From: a virus
IMG/VR virus record: IMGVR_UViG_3300017740_002729
Span: 1 to 61,500 of that record
Length of the DNA: 61,500 bases
Strand: one strand, 5' to 3'
Position numbers and translations under genes: made by a program
Notes under the pieces: generated by a model
Told to the model about the DNA's origin: nothing
Databases searched by the model: none
What the model saw: the letters and a program-made list of their open reading frames with translations, nothing else
Shown here: in pieces, positions 14,032-22,574 of the stretch
Layout: each line of letters opens with the position of its first letter
How positions within the stretch are numbered: the first letter of the stretch is position 1

Positions 14032-15724
14032 CGATAAATACATATTAGGAATATCATATGGATATCACGATTCAGCAGTTGCTTTACTTTATAATGGAAA
14101 GGTTTTATCAGCTGTAGAAGAAGAAAGATTTACAGGAATAAAACATGATAATTCGTTTCCAACTCAATCTATAGAGTGGATTACAAAACAAAATGGTATA
14201 ACCAAAGATAATATAGCAATTGTTTGTTTCTATGAAAACCCTATACTAAAGGATGATAGGAATAAAAAGATATATAGAAAATATTGGTATAAAAATATAT
14301 TTGCATGGAAAAAGAAAGCAGCTTCTTTTTATGCTCTAAAAAGTTATTTTCCAAAAGCAAATGTTATGATGGGAAATCATCATCTATCTCATTTATCATA
14401 TAGCTATTACACTTCTCCATTTAAATCAGCATCTATACTTTCAGTAGATGGTGTTGGTGAATGGGATACTACTGTTATGGCAACGGGTAGTCCATATGGA
14501 ATAGATACTCATCAATCTATAAAATATCCACACTCGTTGGGTATGTTATATTCTACTATAACTGCTTTTTTAGGATTCAAACCAAATGAAGGTGAATACA
14601 AAGTAATGGGATTAGCTCCTTATGGAAATGAAGATACTAAAAGTTTTTCATCACTATCATCAAAGTTCGATACTTTGGTTACTAAAAAGAATGGAGGATA
14701 TGAATTAAACTTAGATTACTTTAGTTATCATTATTCAGATAAGATGATGTTTAATAAAAACTTATCTAAGTTATTAGGTATTCCAAATAGATTACCACAT
14801 GAACCTGTTGAACAAATTCATAAGGATTTAGCATTGATTCTCCAACAAAAGTATGAAGAGATTTTCTTTTACTTATTAAATAATTTATATCTTTTAACTG
14901 GTAATAAAAATTTGTGTTTAAGTGGTGGATGTGCTTATAACGGAACTGCTAATGGTAAGATACAAAACCAAACACCATTTGATAATATTTGGATACCACC
15001 AGCTCCATCTGATGCTGGTTCTGCTATTGGAGCAGCTTTGTATGTTTATTATCATTGTAATCCAAACTCTGAACGTATTAATAACACCACACCATTCTTA
15101 GGTCCAAGTGAAAAAATATTAGATATTGTAAAAGTTTGTAAAGAAAACGAAGATAGAATATTCATAGAAGCTATTTCTGAAAATAAATTATTACCAAAAG
15201 TAGCTAAACTTATTTCTGAAGGTAATATTATAGGATGGGTTCAGGGTAAATTAGAATTTGGTGCTAGAGCATTGGGTAATCGTTCTATATTAGCAGACCC
15301 AAGAGACCCACAAATGAAACAGAGAGTTAATTCTGTAGTTAAGAAAAGAGAAGGATTTAGACCATTTGCACCAATGTGTACTTTTGCTGAAATGGGAAAA
15401 TTCTTTACACCTACTATAGAAATACCATATATGAATCAAATAGTTAATGTAAAACCAGTACACAGAAAAAAACTACCAGCGATTACACATACTGATGGTT
15501 CAGCAAGAGTACAAACTTTAAAAAAGGATTTTAATCCTAAGATGTATTCACTATTAAAAGAATATCAAAAAATTACAAAGTATCCAATACTACTTAATAC
15601 ATCATTTAATCTAAAAGACCAAACTATGGTTAGAGATTCACAAGAAGCAATTGATACATTTATGAATTGTGATTTGGATTATTTAGTAATTGACAATATT
15701 TTGATTACAAAAAAGATTATTTAG
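14021..15724 (+). CDS. NodU/CmcH-family carbamoyltransferase
   Basis: From the ATG at 14021 (567 residues; an in-frame ATG at 14000 only adds residues inside the previous gene). The N-terminal ASKHA-fold domain has ILGISYGYHDSA, GNHHLSHLSY with metal-binding histidines, SVDGVGEWDT, GEYKVMGLAPYGN and CLSGGCAYNG. The C-terminal part has FGARALGNRSILADPRD, FRPFAPMC and LLNTSFNLKDQ. This is the full two-domain family that makes O-carbamoyl products from carbamoyl phosphate and ATP, as in nodulation factors and antibiotics. Possible acceptors are a sugar of the phage-modified glycan or a DNA base; neither is shown. It overlaps the sigma gene by 11 nt. Confidence 0.9.
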   Translation: MDTNDKYILGISYGYHDSAVALLYNGKVLSAVEEERFTGIKHDNSFPTQSIEWITKQNGITKDNIAIVCFYENPILKDDRNKKIYRKYWYKNIFAWKKKAASFYALKSYFPKANVMMGNHHLSHLSYSYYTSPFKSASILSVDGVGEWDTTVMATGSPYGIDTHQSIKYPHSLGMLYSTITAFLGFKPNEGEYKVMGLAPYGNEDTKSFSSLSSKFDTLVTKKNGGYELNLDYFSYHYSDKMMFNKNLSKLLGIPNRLPHEPVEQIHKDLALILQQKYEEIFFYLLNNLYLLTGNKNLCLSGGCAYNGTANGKIQNQTPFDNIWIPPAPSDAGSAIGAALYVYYHCNPNSERINNTTPFLGPSEKILDIVKVCKENEDRIFIEAISENKLLPKVAKLISEGNIIGWVQGKLEFGARALGNRSILADPRDPQMKQRVNSVVKKREGFRPFAPMCTFAEMGKFFTPTIEIPYMNQIVNVKPVHRKKLPAITHTDGSARVQTLKKDFNPKMYSLLKEYQKITKYPILLNTSFNLKDQTMVRDSQEAIDTFMNCDLDYLVIDNILITKKII

Positions 15725-15874
15725 TATTTGACACTCGATAGTGTTTACCCATTTGGTGTTAAAATCTAAATCATACTTTTTATTTAATATATACTATAGT
15801 TATTGTTGACATGTCCGACGTTTTGTAATATGGAAAAGTTATTTGACAATTAATTAAAACAGAGGAGAGATAAT
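15725..15874. promoter_or_regulatory. 150-bp intergenic region with three TTGACA boxes
   Basis: No gene is seen here. TTGACA occurs at 15728, 15806 and 15843. A small hairpin ACACT-CGAT-AGTGT (15731-15744) follows the carbamoyltransferase stop but lacks a U-tract. The palindrome GACATGTC is at 15808-15815. A promoter for the holin-like gene is likely here, but no good TTGG-N19-TAnnTTTG pair was found. Confidence 0.35.
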
Positions 15875-16111
15875 ATGGAATTTCTAAATAAAATTGGTGA
15901 TTGGGCAAAATCACTTACAGAAATTGGTATTAGTATCATTGCGCTTGGTGTAGTATTAGAAGTACTATTTAAGGGAGCAGCGATTCCTTTTTGGCCTGAA
16001 GTATCAGTAGTGGATAACATTATGGGTATATTAGGTTCATTAAGTAACGAAGGTCTATTAGGTTTAGTAGGTGCATTCGTTTTATACCACATTCTAAAAA
16101 AGAAGGCGTAA
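15875..16111 (+). CDS. Two-helix membrane protein, candidate holin
   Basis: This 78-residue protein has a short amphipathic start (MEFLNKIGDWAKSL), a first hydrophobic segment (about residues 16-36), a loop with FWPEVSVVDN, and a second segment (about residues 57-74, NEGLLGLVGAFVLYHIL) ending KKKA. Small size, two membrane helices and a basic tail fit a class II holin. Similar small proteins occur in marine myoviruses without a proven function, so holin is a guess. It has a strong Shine-Dalgarno (GAGGAGAG) and a perfect terminator 32 nt downstream, so it is a single-gene transcription unit. Confidence 0.6.
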   Translation: MEFLNKIGDWAKSLTEIGISIIALGVVLEVLFKGAAIPFWPEVSVVDNIMGILGSLSNEGLLGLVGAFVLYHILKKKA

Positions 16112-16143
16112 TAGCTAGTAATAGAAATGTACATTATAGAAAG

Positions 16144-16173
16144 ACCTCACTTGAAAAAGTGAGGTTTTTTTGT
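16144..16173 (+). terminator. Rho-independent terminator
   Basis: A perfect stem CCTCACTT / AAGTGAGG with a GAAA tetraloop and a 7-T tail. It is followed directly by a late-type promoter element, and it is nearly the same as the terminator at 33676. Confidence 0.95.
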
Positions 16174-16178
16174 TTGTG

Positions 16179-16189
16179 ATATTTATATA
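16179..16189 (+). promoter_or_regulatory. Candidate late promoter element ATATTTATATA
   Basis: An exact copy, in the context TTTGTG-ATATTTATATA-C, 20 nt before the ATG at 16210. It opens the main virion operon. Confidence 0.6.
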
Positions 16190-16209
16190 CAAGAGAATAT
16201 ATAAAAATT

Positions 16210-16638
16210 ATGAGTACAGATTTTGAATTATTTCCGGGAAAAGATTTAAGTGGATTGTTTAAAAATATCTATGATAATCAACAAAACAAAAAACAAAGAA
16301 TCTCAGAACTAATTGCTGAAATGAAAAAGGTAATTAGACATGCTGGGGATATGGCAGTTATTGGTCCGATACTAAAAGACCTAATAGATACATCAGTTAG
16401 AAACGATGAATCATTAATTAAAATGGCAGCGATTGCACAACGAATGATTGCATCAAAGGATAAAGCTGAAGGAGATACTGGTTTCCTTTCTGATAAAGAA
16501 AAAGAACAACTACTACAACAATTAGAAGGAGTTGTTGTTGATGCAACTGAAGAAGCAGAAGAAAAGGTTGATGAACTAACTAATGAAGTTGAAGAATTAA
16601 AACAAAAGGTTAATCATGCAGAAGAACAGAAGGTCTAG
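16210..16638 (+). CDS. Virion-operon protein with C-terminal coiled coil
   Basis: This 142-residue acidic protein has a helical core (RISELIAEMKKVIRHAGDMA, then GPILKDLIDTS) and a strongly acidic heptad-repeat C-terminus (EEAEEKVDELTNEVEELKQK). The family is not named; similar short proteins precede the gp5-like hub gene in marine T4-like phages. It is the first gene of the baseplate operon and overlaps the next by 23 nt, so a role as a baseplate or tail assembly factor is plausible. Confidence 0.65.
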   Translation: MSTDFELFPGKDLSGLFKNIYDNQQNKKQRISELIAEMKKVIRHAGDMAVIGPILKDLIDTSVRNDESLIKMAAIAQRMIASKDKAEGDTGFLSDKEKEQLLQQLEGVVVDATEEAEEKVDELTNEVEELKQKVNHAEEQKV

Positions 16639-17860
16639 TGTAGGTAGTGGGCGTAGGAGTAAATCATCTCCAACAACAGGTCCAGCTATAGCGGCTATTG
16701 TTACTGGTGTAATATTGGATGAAGAATCTCAAGCTATTACTGATGAATTAACATCACCGAGTTCTATAGGAGCTATACAATTTAAAATTTTGGGTAAGGG
16801 TGGATTAAGTGATTCTGGTGGAGGAAATGTAGTTGCATATCCAATGAATACATCTTCTTTTAGTTTACCTTTAAAAAATGAAGTTGTTGATTTATTTCAC
16901 ATATCAGGAGTTTACAGATATCAACGTAGACATAATGGAGAGTTTCAAAACTTAAACTCAACAGAATCAGCATTAGATGATACTTACGCACCAAGACAGG
17001 TAGACAGTGACCCCAAGGGTAATTCGGATGGATATGAATCAACATCTAATACTGGTATATCAAACTCAAATGCAGCTGGAGAAACAAGTGGATATGGTGA
17101 TTACTTTACACCAAATGAAACAATACATAGATTAAAATTATATGAAGGTGATACTTTGATACAAAGTAGATTTGGTCAATCAATTAGGTTTAGTGGATAT
17201 AATAATGAAGAACAAACCGAATCACCAACAATTATAATTAGAAATAGAGAATCTGATATTACTCAAAACGAAATAGAACAACCAGACCCAGTAGAAGAAG
17301 ATGTAAGTAGAGATGGTTCTATTATATCAATGACAAGTCAAGATTATTTGTTAGGATATCAACCTGGTACTGTTGATGATGGTGGTACGAGTGATTTTGA
17401 AACAAAGCCCGAAATGTTTGAGGATTATCCATCAGAACTAAAAGGAGACCAAATTTTAATTAATAGTGGTAGGATTATTATCTCATCAAAAGAATCTGAA
17501 ATGATTTTTTATTCCAAAGGTAATTATGGTTTTATTTCGGATAAATCCTTATCAATAGATAATGAGGGTGGTATATTTGCTCAAACAAATGACCATATGG
17601 AATGGAATACTCAAGGTAATAACTTTATTATCAATAGTGATGGGGGTAAGATTTATTTAGGAGAAGATGGAAACGAAGATGAGCCGGTTGCGTTGGGACA
17701 AACCTTAATAGATATTTTAGGTGAAATCTTAACAGAACTACAAGCTGAGATTCATCCAACACCAGCAGGTCCATCAGGTCCACCAACTAACGCTGCTAAA
17801 TATGCTGCTATACAGAATAAATTAGAAACTATTCTTAGTAAACAAAACTTTACGGTATAA
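16616..17860 (+). CDS. gp5-like baseplate hub protein
   Basis: This 414-residue protein has an N-terminal basic, Ser-rich arm and an OB-fold-like region with TIHRLKLYEGDTLIQSRFGQ, SIRFSG and TIIIRNRES. A beta region follows (QILINSGRIIISSKESEMIF, then NYGFISDKSLSIDN). This matches marine-phage gp5-like hubs, where the 'GD..i.GR.G.SIRFG' and 'ILNSGR..i.Sk' motifs are typical. There is no lysozyme domain such as that in T4 gp5. The C-terminus (HPTPAGPSGPP...) is flexible. The protein would form the central spike hub on the baseplate axis. Confidence 0.72.
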   Translation: MQKNRRSSVGSGRRSKSSPTTGPAIAAIVTGVILDEESQAITDELTSPSSIGAIQFKILGKGGLSDSGGGNVVAYPMNTSSFSLPLKNEVVDLFHISGVYRYQRRHNGEFQNLNSTESALDDTYAPRQVDSDPKGNSDGYESTSNTGISNSNAAGETSGYGDYFTPNETIHRLKLYEGDTLIQSRFGQSIRFSGYNNEEQTESPTIIIRNRESDITQNEIEQPDPVEEDVSRDGSIISMTSQDYLLGYQPGTVDDGGTSDFETKPEMFEDYPSELKGDQILINSGRIIISSKESEMIFYSKGNYGFISDKSLSIDNEGGIFAQTNDHMEWNTQGNNFIINSDGGKIYLGEDGNEDEPVALGQTLIDILGEILTELQAEIHPTPAGPSGPPTNAAKYAAIQNKLETILSKQNFTV

Positions 17861-17863
17861 CAA

Positions 17864-18430
17864 ATGGGATGGGGAATATTCAAACAAAACATGAAATCGT
17901 ATATGGAAGCCGAAGGTGGTTCTCCATCACAAGCTGATTTTGCTGCAAAGCTAACAAAGGAATATGATAATTGTGTAAAATCATTCGGAACACAAAATCC
18001 TAATTTATCTAAAATACAAAAAGGTAATACTTCTTTAATGGAAGTACAGATTAAAGCATGTTTAGGGGAAGGGTTCTCAAAACAATCAGGAAGTTTTCCT
18101 TGGATAAAAAAGCTAGGTCCAGCCGTATTAGGATATTGGACGGGGTTAACACTAACAGGCCCACCACCTCCACCACCTGCACCCGGTTCTATAGCTAACA
18201 TACAATTTGTTGCTGGTACCTGTAATAATCCAGGTCAATGGAGTACAGATATACCAACTCCACCTAATCAAAATGTTATGATTTTTATAAATGGATTTGT
18301 AGCAGCAGCTCAGATACACCTAACATCCGTATCGGGTATAATCAATACAATATCATTATATCCTGCTGGTCCATCGCCTGTACCGGGTCCTGGTGTAATT
18401 ATGTGGAGTACATTTACTGTGCCGGGATAA
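17864..18430 (+). CDS. Virion-operon protein with poly-proline linker
   Basis: This 188-residue protein has an N-terminal helical domain (MGWGIFKQNMKSYMEAEGG... and KACLGEGFSKQSG). A poly-Pro linker (TGPPPPPPAPGS, about residue 100) leads to a C-terminal beta-rich part with many Pro and Gly residues. The family is not recognised by name; genes starting MGWG..F lie at this place in related marine phages. It is probably a baseplate component. It ends before a small gap with a late-type element variant. Confidence 0.6.
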   Translation: MGWGIFKQNMKSYMEAEGGSPSQADFAAKLTKEYDNCVKSFGTQNPNLSKIQKGNTSLMEVQIKACLGEGFSKQSGSFPWIKKLGPAVLGYWTGLTLTGPPPPPPAPGSIANIQFVAGTCNNPGQWSTDIPTPPNQNVMIFINGFVAAAQIHLTSVSGIINTISLYPAGPSPVPGPGVIMWSTFTVPG

Positions 18431-18452
18431 AACATCAAAATATTTAAAACAT

Positions 18453-18463
18453 ATATTTATAGT
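18453..18463 (+). promoter_or_regulatory. Late promoter element variant
   Basis: ATATTTATAGT, two mismatches at the end of the consensus, 23 nt before the ATG at 18487. Confidence 0.35.
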
Positions 18464-18486
18464 AAGAAAAACACATTAATACAATT

Positions 18487-19017
18487 ATGGAATCTAAAAA
18501 ATTAGTTAAAGTTATTAAGGCGTTGGTAGAAGTTGAGGTTAAAAAACAACAATTAAACTTCTTACAAAACCAATTCCCAAAAATTTTAGAAGAGGCGGTT
18601 CAATCAAGGATTAAATCGAAACCTCAAAAGAAAGCTGCAGAAGTAGACCCATTTACCTTAGCAGAAGCTGTATTAGAACAAGATAGAACAGATACTGCGC
18701 CAAATGTAAGTTATACAAAAAATCAAGCATTGAATAAAATACTAAATGAAACGGCTCAATCACATACAGCAGTTGCTGATGATAAGACAGTTTCGTTTGG
18801 AACTCATAATGTACCAACGGGACAACAACCTGTAGGAACAGATGCGGTATCTAATATGAGACAAAGTATGGCTCAACAAATGGGATATGGTGATATGAGA
18901 ACGGGTGGAGCAAGTAAACCACAATCTGGTGGATTAGGTGTTCAGACTGGGTTGCCTGGTTTGGATAAAATTTTGAATAGAGATAATAGTGAATTGGTAA
19001 AACGATTTAAACGATAG
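18487..19017 (+). CDS. Virion-operon hypothetical protein (176 aa)
   Basis: It has an N-terminal helix rich in Lys, Val and Leu (KLVKVIKALVEVEVKKQQL), then a low-complexity Gln/Ala/Thr-rich middle and a Gly-rich end (MGYGDMRTGGASKPQSGGLG), closing NSELVKRFKR. There is no membrane segment. No family is recognised. It lies immediately before the gp25 gene and is probably a baseplate or tail assembly protein. Confidence 0.6.
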   Translation: MESKKLVKVIKALVEVEVKKQQLNFLQNQFPKILEEAVQSRIKSKPQKKAAEVDPFTLAEAVLEQDRTDTAPNVSYTKNQALNKILNETAQSHTAVADDKTVSFGTHNVPTGQQPVGTDAVSNMRQSMAQQMGYGDMRTGGASKPQSGGLGVQTGLPGLDKILNRDNSELVKRFKR

Positions 19018-19031
19018 TATAGGAAAGAGAG

Positions 19032-19463
19032 ATGGCTTACGAATTAGGGCAAAAATTAGTAATCGATACAGAAGAGTTTAACAACTTTGCAATCGGTTTA
19101 ACATTACCTCTACAAAGAGGTAACACTGGATATTTTGCCCAATCGTTTACAACTACTGAACAAGTGAGAAGTAATATTATTAATCTTTTAAAAACTAAAA
19201 GAGGAGAAAGATTATTTCAACCTGAATTTGGTAGTGGATTGCATGGTTTGTTATTTGAACAAGCCACAGATACGTTAGAGGAGGATATTGAAGAAACAAT
19301 AAACTCAGCATTAGAACAATGGTTACCATATGTTGTGGCAGAAGAAATAAATATTGATATTAGTAAAGAGATGACTGATTTCAATCAAGCATCGGTTTCA
19401 ATTAAATTTAAATTAGAAGGACAACAAACGTTAGATACAGTAACTTTCGTAGTTTCAGAATAA
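19032..19463 (+). CDS. Baseplate wedge protein, gpW/gp25 family
   Basis: This 143-residue protein matches T4 gp25 in length and pattern. It has LPLQRGNTGYFAQSFTTTEQ, VRSNIINLLKTKRGERLFQP and EFGSGLHGLLFEQ, where the 'GERLFQPEFGSGL' core (ExR...P.fG) is the family signature. gp25 forms the wedge core and is also the TssE homologue in type VI secretion. It has a Shine-Dalgarno (AGGAAAGAGAG) and is followed 1 nt later by gp6, as is usual. Confidence 0.93.
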   Translation: MAYELGQKLVIDTEEFNNFAIGLTLPLQRGNTGYFAQSFTTTEQVRSNIINLLKTKRGERLFQPEFGSGLHGLLFEQATDTLEEDIEETINSALEQWLPYVVAEEINIDISKEMTDFNQASVSIKFKLEGQQTLDTVTFVVSE

Positions 19464-19464
19464 T

Positions 19465-21516
19465 ATGGCATTAAATAATCAAATAAAGAATTTTAAGAAT
19501 AAGGGTAGGGATATAAAATACCTTAACAAAGATTTCGAAGCATTTAGAACTAATCTAATGGATTTCGCAAAAACTTACTTCCCTTCTACTTACAATGACT
19601 TTAACGAGTCATCACCTGGTATGATGTTCATTGAAATGGCATCTTATGTTGGTGATGTATTGGGTTATTATATCGATGATACATTAAAAGAATCATTACT
19701 AACAACTGCTGAAGATAGAGAGAATATATTTGAACTATCTAAGTTTATGGGATATAAACCAAAAGTAACTTCACCAGCGGTAACTAATTTGACTGTTTAT
19801 CAATTAGTACCTTCGAGAATAAAAGCTGACCCAATAGCTAGTGGTGATTTAAGATATGAACCAGATAGTGATTATTTTTTAAGAGTAAAAGAAGGTATGG
19901 AGGTTGATGCTGATGGTGTAACCTTTAGAACAACAGAATTATTAGATTTCTCAGTAGAAGATGGTAGAGAAATAACAATCTATGAAAGAGATGGTGATAC
20001 TAATACACCAACATTCTACTTAGTAAAAAAATATGTAGATGTGATATCTGCAACAGAAAAAGAATTAGAAATAACATTTGGAGCAGGTACTGGGGAATTT
20101 GCTAAGATAGATATACCCGATACTGATGTTATTCAGATATATGATGTAAGAGATAGTAATAATAACAAATACTATGAAGTACCTTACTTAGCACAAGAGA
20201 TGGTTTATGTTGAATATTCAAATACAGAAACGCAGGATAAGGACTTATATCAATTTAAAGATACAGTTCCATCGATATTAAAACTAATAAAAACACCAAG
20301 AAGATTTAAAAGTGTAATTAATCCAAATGGTTCTACTACAATACAATTTGGTAGTGGTGATGCTGGTAAGGATGATGAATTACTAATACCAAACTTTAAG
20401 AATGTAGGTTTAGGATTACCAAATTCTATAAATAGATTAGGCGCATCCTTTGACCCATCTAATTTCTTAATGACAAAATCATATGGACAATCTCCAAAAA
20501 ATACTACTATAACAGTTAAGTATTTTGTAGGGGGTGGTGTTTCTACAAATGTAGCATCTAATACAATTAAAAGAATAACAAATGCTAACTTTGATGAAGA
20601 TTTAACAATATTCGATGAAGTAAAAAGAGGATTATATGCTCAAGCTAAAAATTCATTAGCAGTAAACAACGACCAACCAGCTAAAGGTGGTAGAGGAGCA
20701 GAAACCTTAGAAGAGATAAGAGAAAACGCTATAGCAAACTTTGGTTCTCAAAACAGAGCAGTAACCGCTAAGGATTATCAAGTTAGAGCATTATCAATGC
20801 CACCTAAGTTTGGTAACGTAACTAAAGCATTTGTTGCAGCTGATGGAAACTTAGATGATAATTCACCAGCATCAATATTAGCATCACCTGATTCACTATC
20901 TGAGTTCAGTACATTGATTCAAGATTTAGTAGAAGATGGAGATATATCAGATAAGGATGTAAAAGAAAAAGTAACTAAGTTTTTATCAAACAAAAAATCA
21001 AATACTAAAGAAAAAAATAATCCATTTGCGGTAAACCTTTATGTATTGGGATACAATTCTGATAAGCATTTATCACCATTAAACATAGCAGTTAAACAAA
21101 ATATAAAAACATATTTAAATGAATTTAGAGTTTTAACTGATGGTATAAATTTAATGGATGGATTTGTCATAAATATGGGATTAGATTTCTCTATAAGAGT
21201 GTATAGAGATTATAATAAGAGAGAAGTATTAACAAACTGTATCTCATCGATAAAAGAACATTTTGAAATCGATAATTGGACATTTAATATGCCAATCAAT
21301 ATTGGTGAAGTAGAAATGATTATTGGAAACATCGAAGGTGTACAATCTGTTGTAGAGTGTACATTTAAAAATTTATGTGGAGAATCATCTGGATATTCTC
21401 CAAACGCATATGATGTATTGGCGGCTACGAAGAATAAACAAATTTATCCTTCATTAGACCCATCAATATTTGAAATTAAGTATCCAGATAACGATATAAA
21501 AGGAAGAGTTGTATAA
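19465..21516 (+). CDS. Baseplate wedge protein, gp6-like
   Basis: This 683-residue protein begins with KYLNKDFEAFRTNLMDFAKT, YFPSTYNDFNESSPGMMFIE, MASYVGDVLGYYIDDTLKES and ENIFELSKFMGYKP. That is the well-preserved N-terminal motif of T4 gp6-like (BaseplateJ-related) wedge proteins. The middle has GAETLEEIRENAIANFGSQN and RAVTAKDYQVRAL, also diagnostic. gp6 dimers clamp wedges together around the hub. Its length is close to T4 gp6 (about 660). It overlaps the next gene by 1 nt. Confidence 0.92.
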   Translation: MALNNQIKNFKNKGRDIKYLNKDFEAFRTNLMDFAKTYFPSTYNDFNESSPGMMFIEMASYVGDVLGYYIDDTLKESLLTTAEDRENIFELSKFMGYKPKVTSPAVTNLTVYQLVPSRIKADPIASGDLRYEPDSDYFLRVKEGMEVDADGVTFRTTELLDFSVEDGREITIYERDGDTNTPTFYLVKKYVDVISATEKELEITFGAGTGEFAKIDIPDTDVIQIYDVRDSNNNKYYEVPYLAQEMVYVEYSNTETQDKDLYQFKDTVPSILKLIKTPRRFKSVINPNGSTTIQFGSGDAGKDDELLIPNFKNVGLGLPNSINRLGASFDPSNFLMTKSYGQSPKNTTITVKYFVGGGVSTNVASNTIKRITNANFDEDLTIFDEVKRGLYAQAKNSLAVNNDQPAKGGRGAETLEEIRENAIANFGSQNRAVTAKDYQVRALSMPPKFGNVTKAFVAADGNLDDNSPASILASPDSLSEFSTLIQDLVEDGDISDKDVKEKVTKFLSNKKSNTKEKNNPFAVNLYVLGYNSDKHLSPLNIAVKQNIKTYLNEFRVLTDGINLMDGFVINMGLDFSIRVYRDYNKREVLTNCISSIKEHFEIDNWTFNMPINIGEVEMIIGNIEGVQSVVECTFKNLCGESSGYSPNAYDVLAATKNKQIYPSLDPSIFEIKYPDNDIKGRVV

Positions 21517-22574
21517 TGTATTATTTTTTAACCGCATCTAAGGACACAACAATATTTTCTCAGCAAGCTGTACAGAATACAGGATTGGATGAGATATTAG
21601 AAGTGTCTAAAGTTTATTATGGGAACTTAAAGGATACTGCTCGTTCTTTAGTAAAATTTGATTTAAATACACTTCCATCCAAATTATCATCTGGAGCAGT
21701 AACTATGAGTGAAGCACAGATAGTAATCAGAGAAACACAACCAAGTGAAATAGCATTAGCATACTCATTACATATACACCCAATATCTCAATCTTGGGAA
21801 ATGGGAATAGGTACTCGTTTTGATAACATATCAACGGATGGTTGTACTTGGAACTATAGAGCAAGTGGTAGTAAGTGGCTACCTACCGAAGTTCCAAATG
21901 GTGGATTGGCTACTGGCTCTTATGATGGTAGAGGTGGTATGTGGTACACCGCATCCGAACAAACCCAATCATATGAATACCAATCAACTGATTTAGAAAT
22001 TGATGTATCTTCATCTCTTTCGTTTTGGTTAGATGATAATTACCCAAATGAAGGATTTATCATAAAACACAGCGATAGCAAAGAGAATGATGATATAGAT
22101 TATGGACAATTAAAATTCTTTAGTAAAGATACCAATACAATATACCAACCAAAAATTAGAATAGGTTGGGATGATAGTAGGTATGAAACAGGTTCACTAA
22201 CCGATTTACCAGAAGAATACAAAATATCACTAAAAAGATTAAAGAAATCTTACAAAGAGGGAACTAGAGCTGATATTGAAGTATTCGCAAGAGAATTGTA
22301 TCCACAAAAAACATTCAACAACACATTCGGATACTCCACAGGCAGTTTACTTCCAACATCATCATTCTACCAAATTAGAGATTTCGAAAGTAATGATATT
22401 ATAATTCCGTTTTCGGATTATTCTAAACTAAGTACATACAACGATAAAAGTAGAATTAGTTTAGATTTTACAAATTTTGAAATTAACAGAAGTTATAAAG
22501 TAGAATTGAAAATAGAACGTAGTGGTTCTGTTGAATTTTTTGATGATGATTATATTTTTGAAGTAACTAAATAA
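21516..22574 (+). CDS. Baseplate-operon protein, DNRLRE-like start
   Basis: This 352-residue protein starts YYFLTASKDTTIFSQ..., like the opening strand of DNRLRE-type carbohydrate-binding/stalk domains ('a.kDttI.s'). It continues with RSLVKFDLNTLPSKL, SLHIHPISQSWEMGIGTRFD and many Gly/Ser/Trp-rich beta segments. It is likely a beta-rich wedge-peripheral or fibre-attachment protein. The exact T4 counterpart is not clear. It is translationally coupled to gp6 and to the next gene. Confidence 0.65.
   Translation: MYYFLTASKDTTIFSQQAVQNTGLDEILEVSKVYYGNLKDTARSLVKFDLNTLPSKLSSGAVTMSEAQIVIRETQPSEIALAYSLHIHPISQSWEMGIGTRFDNISTDGCTWNYRASGSKWLPTEVPNGGLATGSYDGRGGMWYTASEQTQSYEYQSTDLEIDVSSSLSFWLDDNYPNEGFIIKHSDSKENDDIDYGQLKFFSKDTNTIYQPKIRIGWDDSRYETGSLTDLPEEYKISLKRLKKSYKEGTRADIEVFARELYPQKTFNNTFGYSTGSLLPTSSFYQIRDFESNDIIIPFSDYSKLSTYNDKSRISLDFTNFEINRSYKVELKIERSGSVEFFDDDYIFEVTK

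Noticed and set aside
15731-15744. Hairpin after the carbamoyltransferase as a terminator
   Set aside because: The stem is only 5 bp and no T-tract follows.
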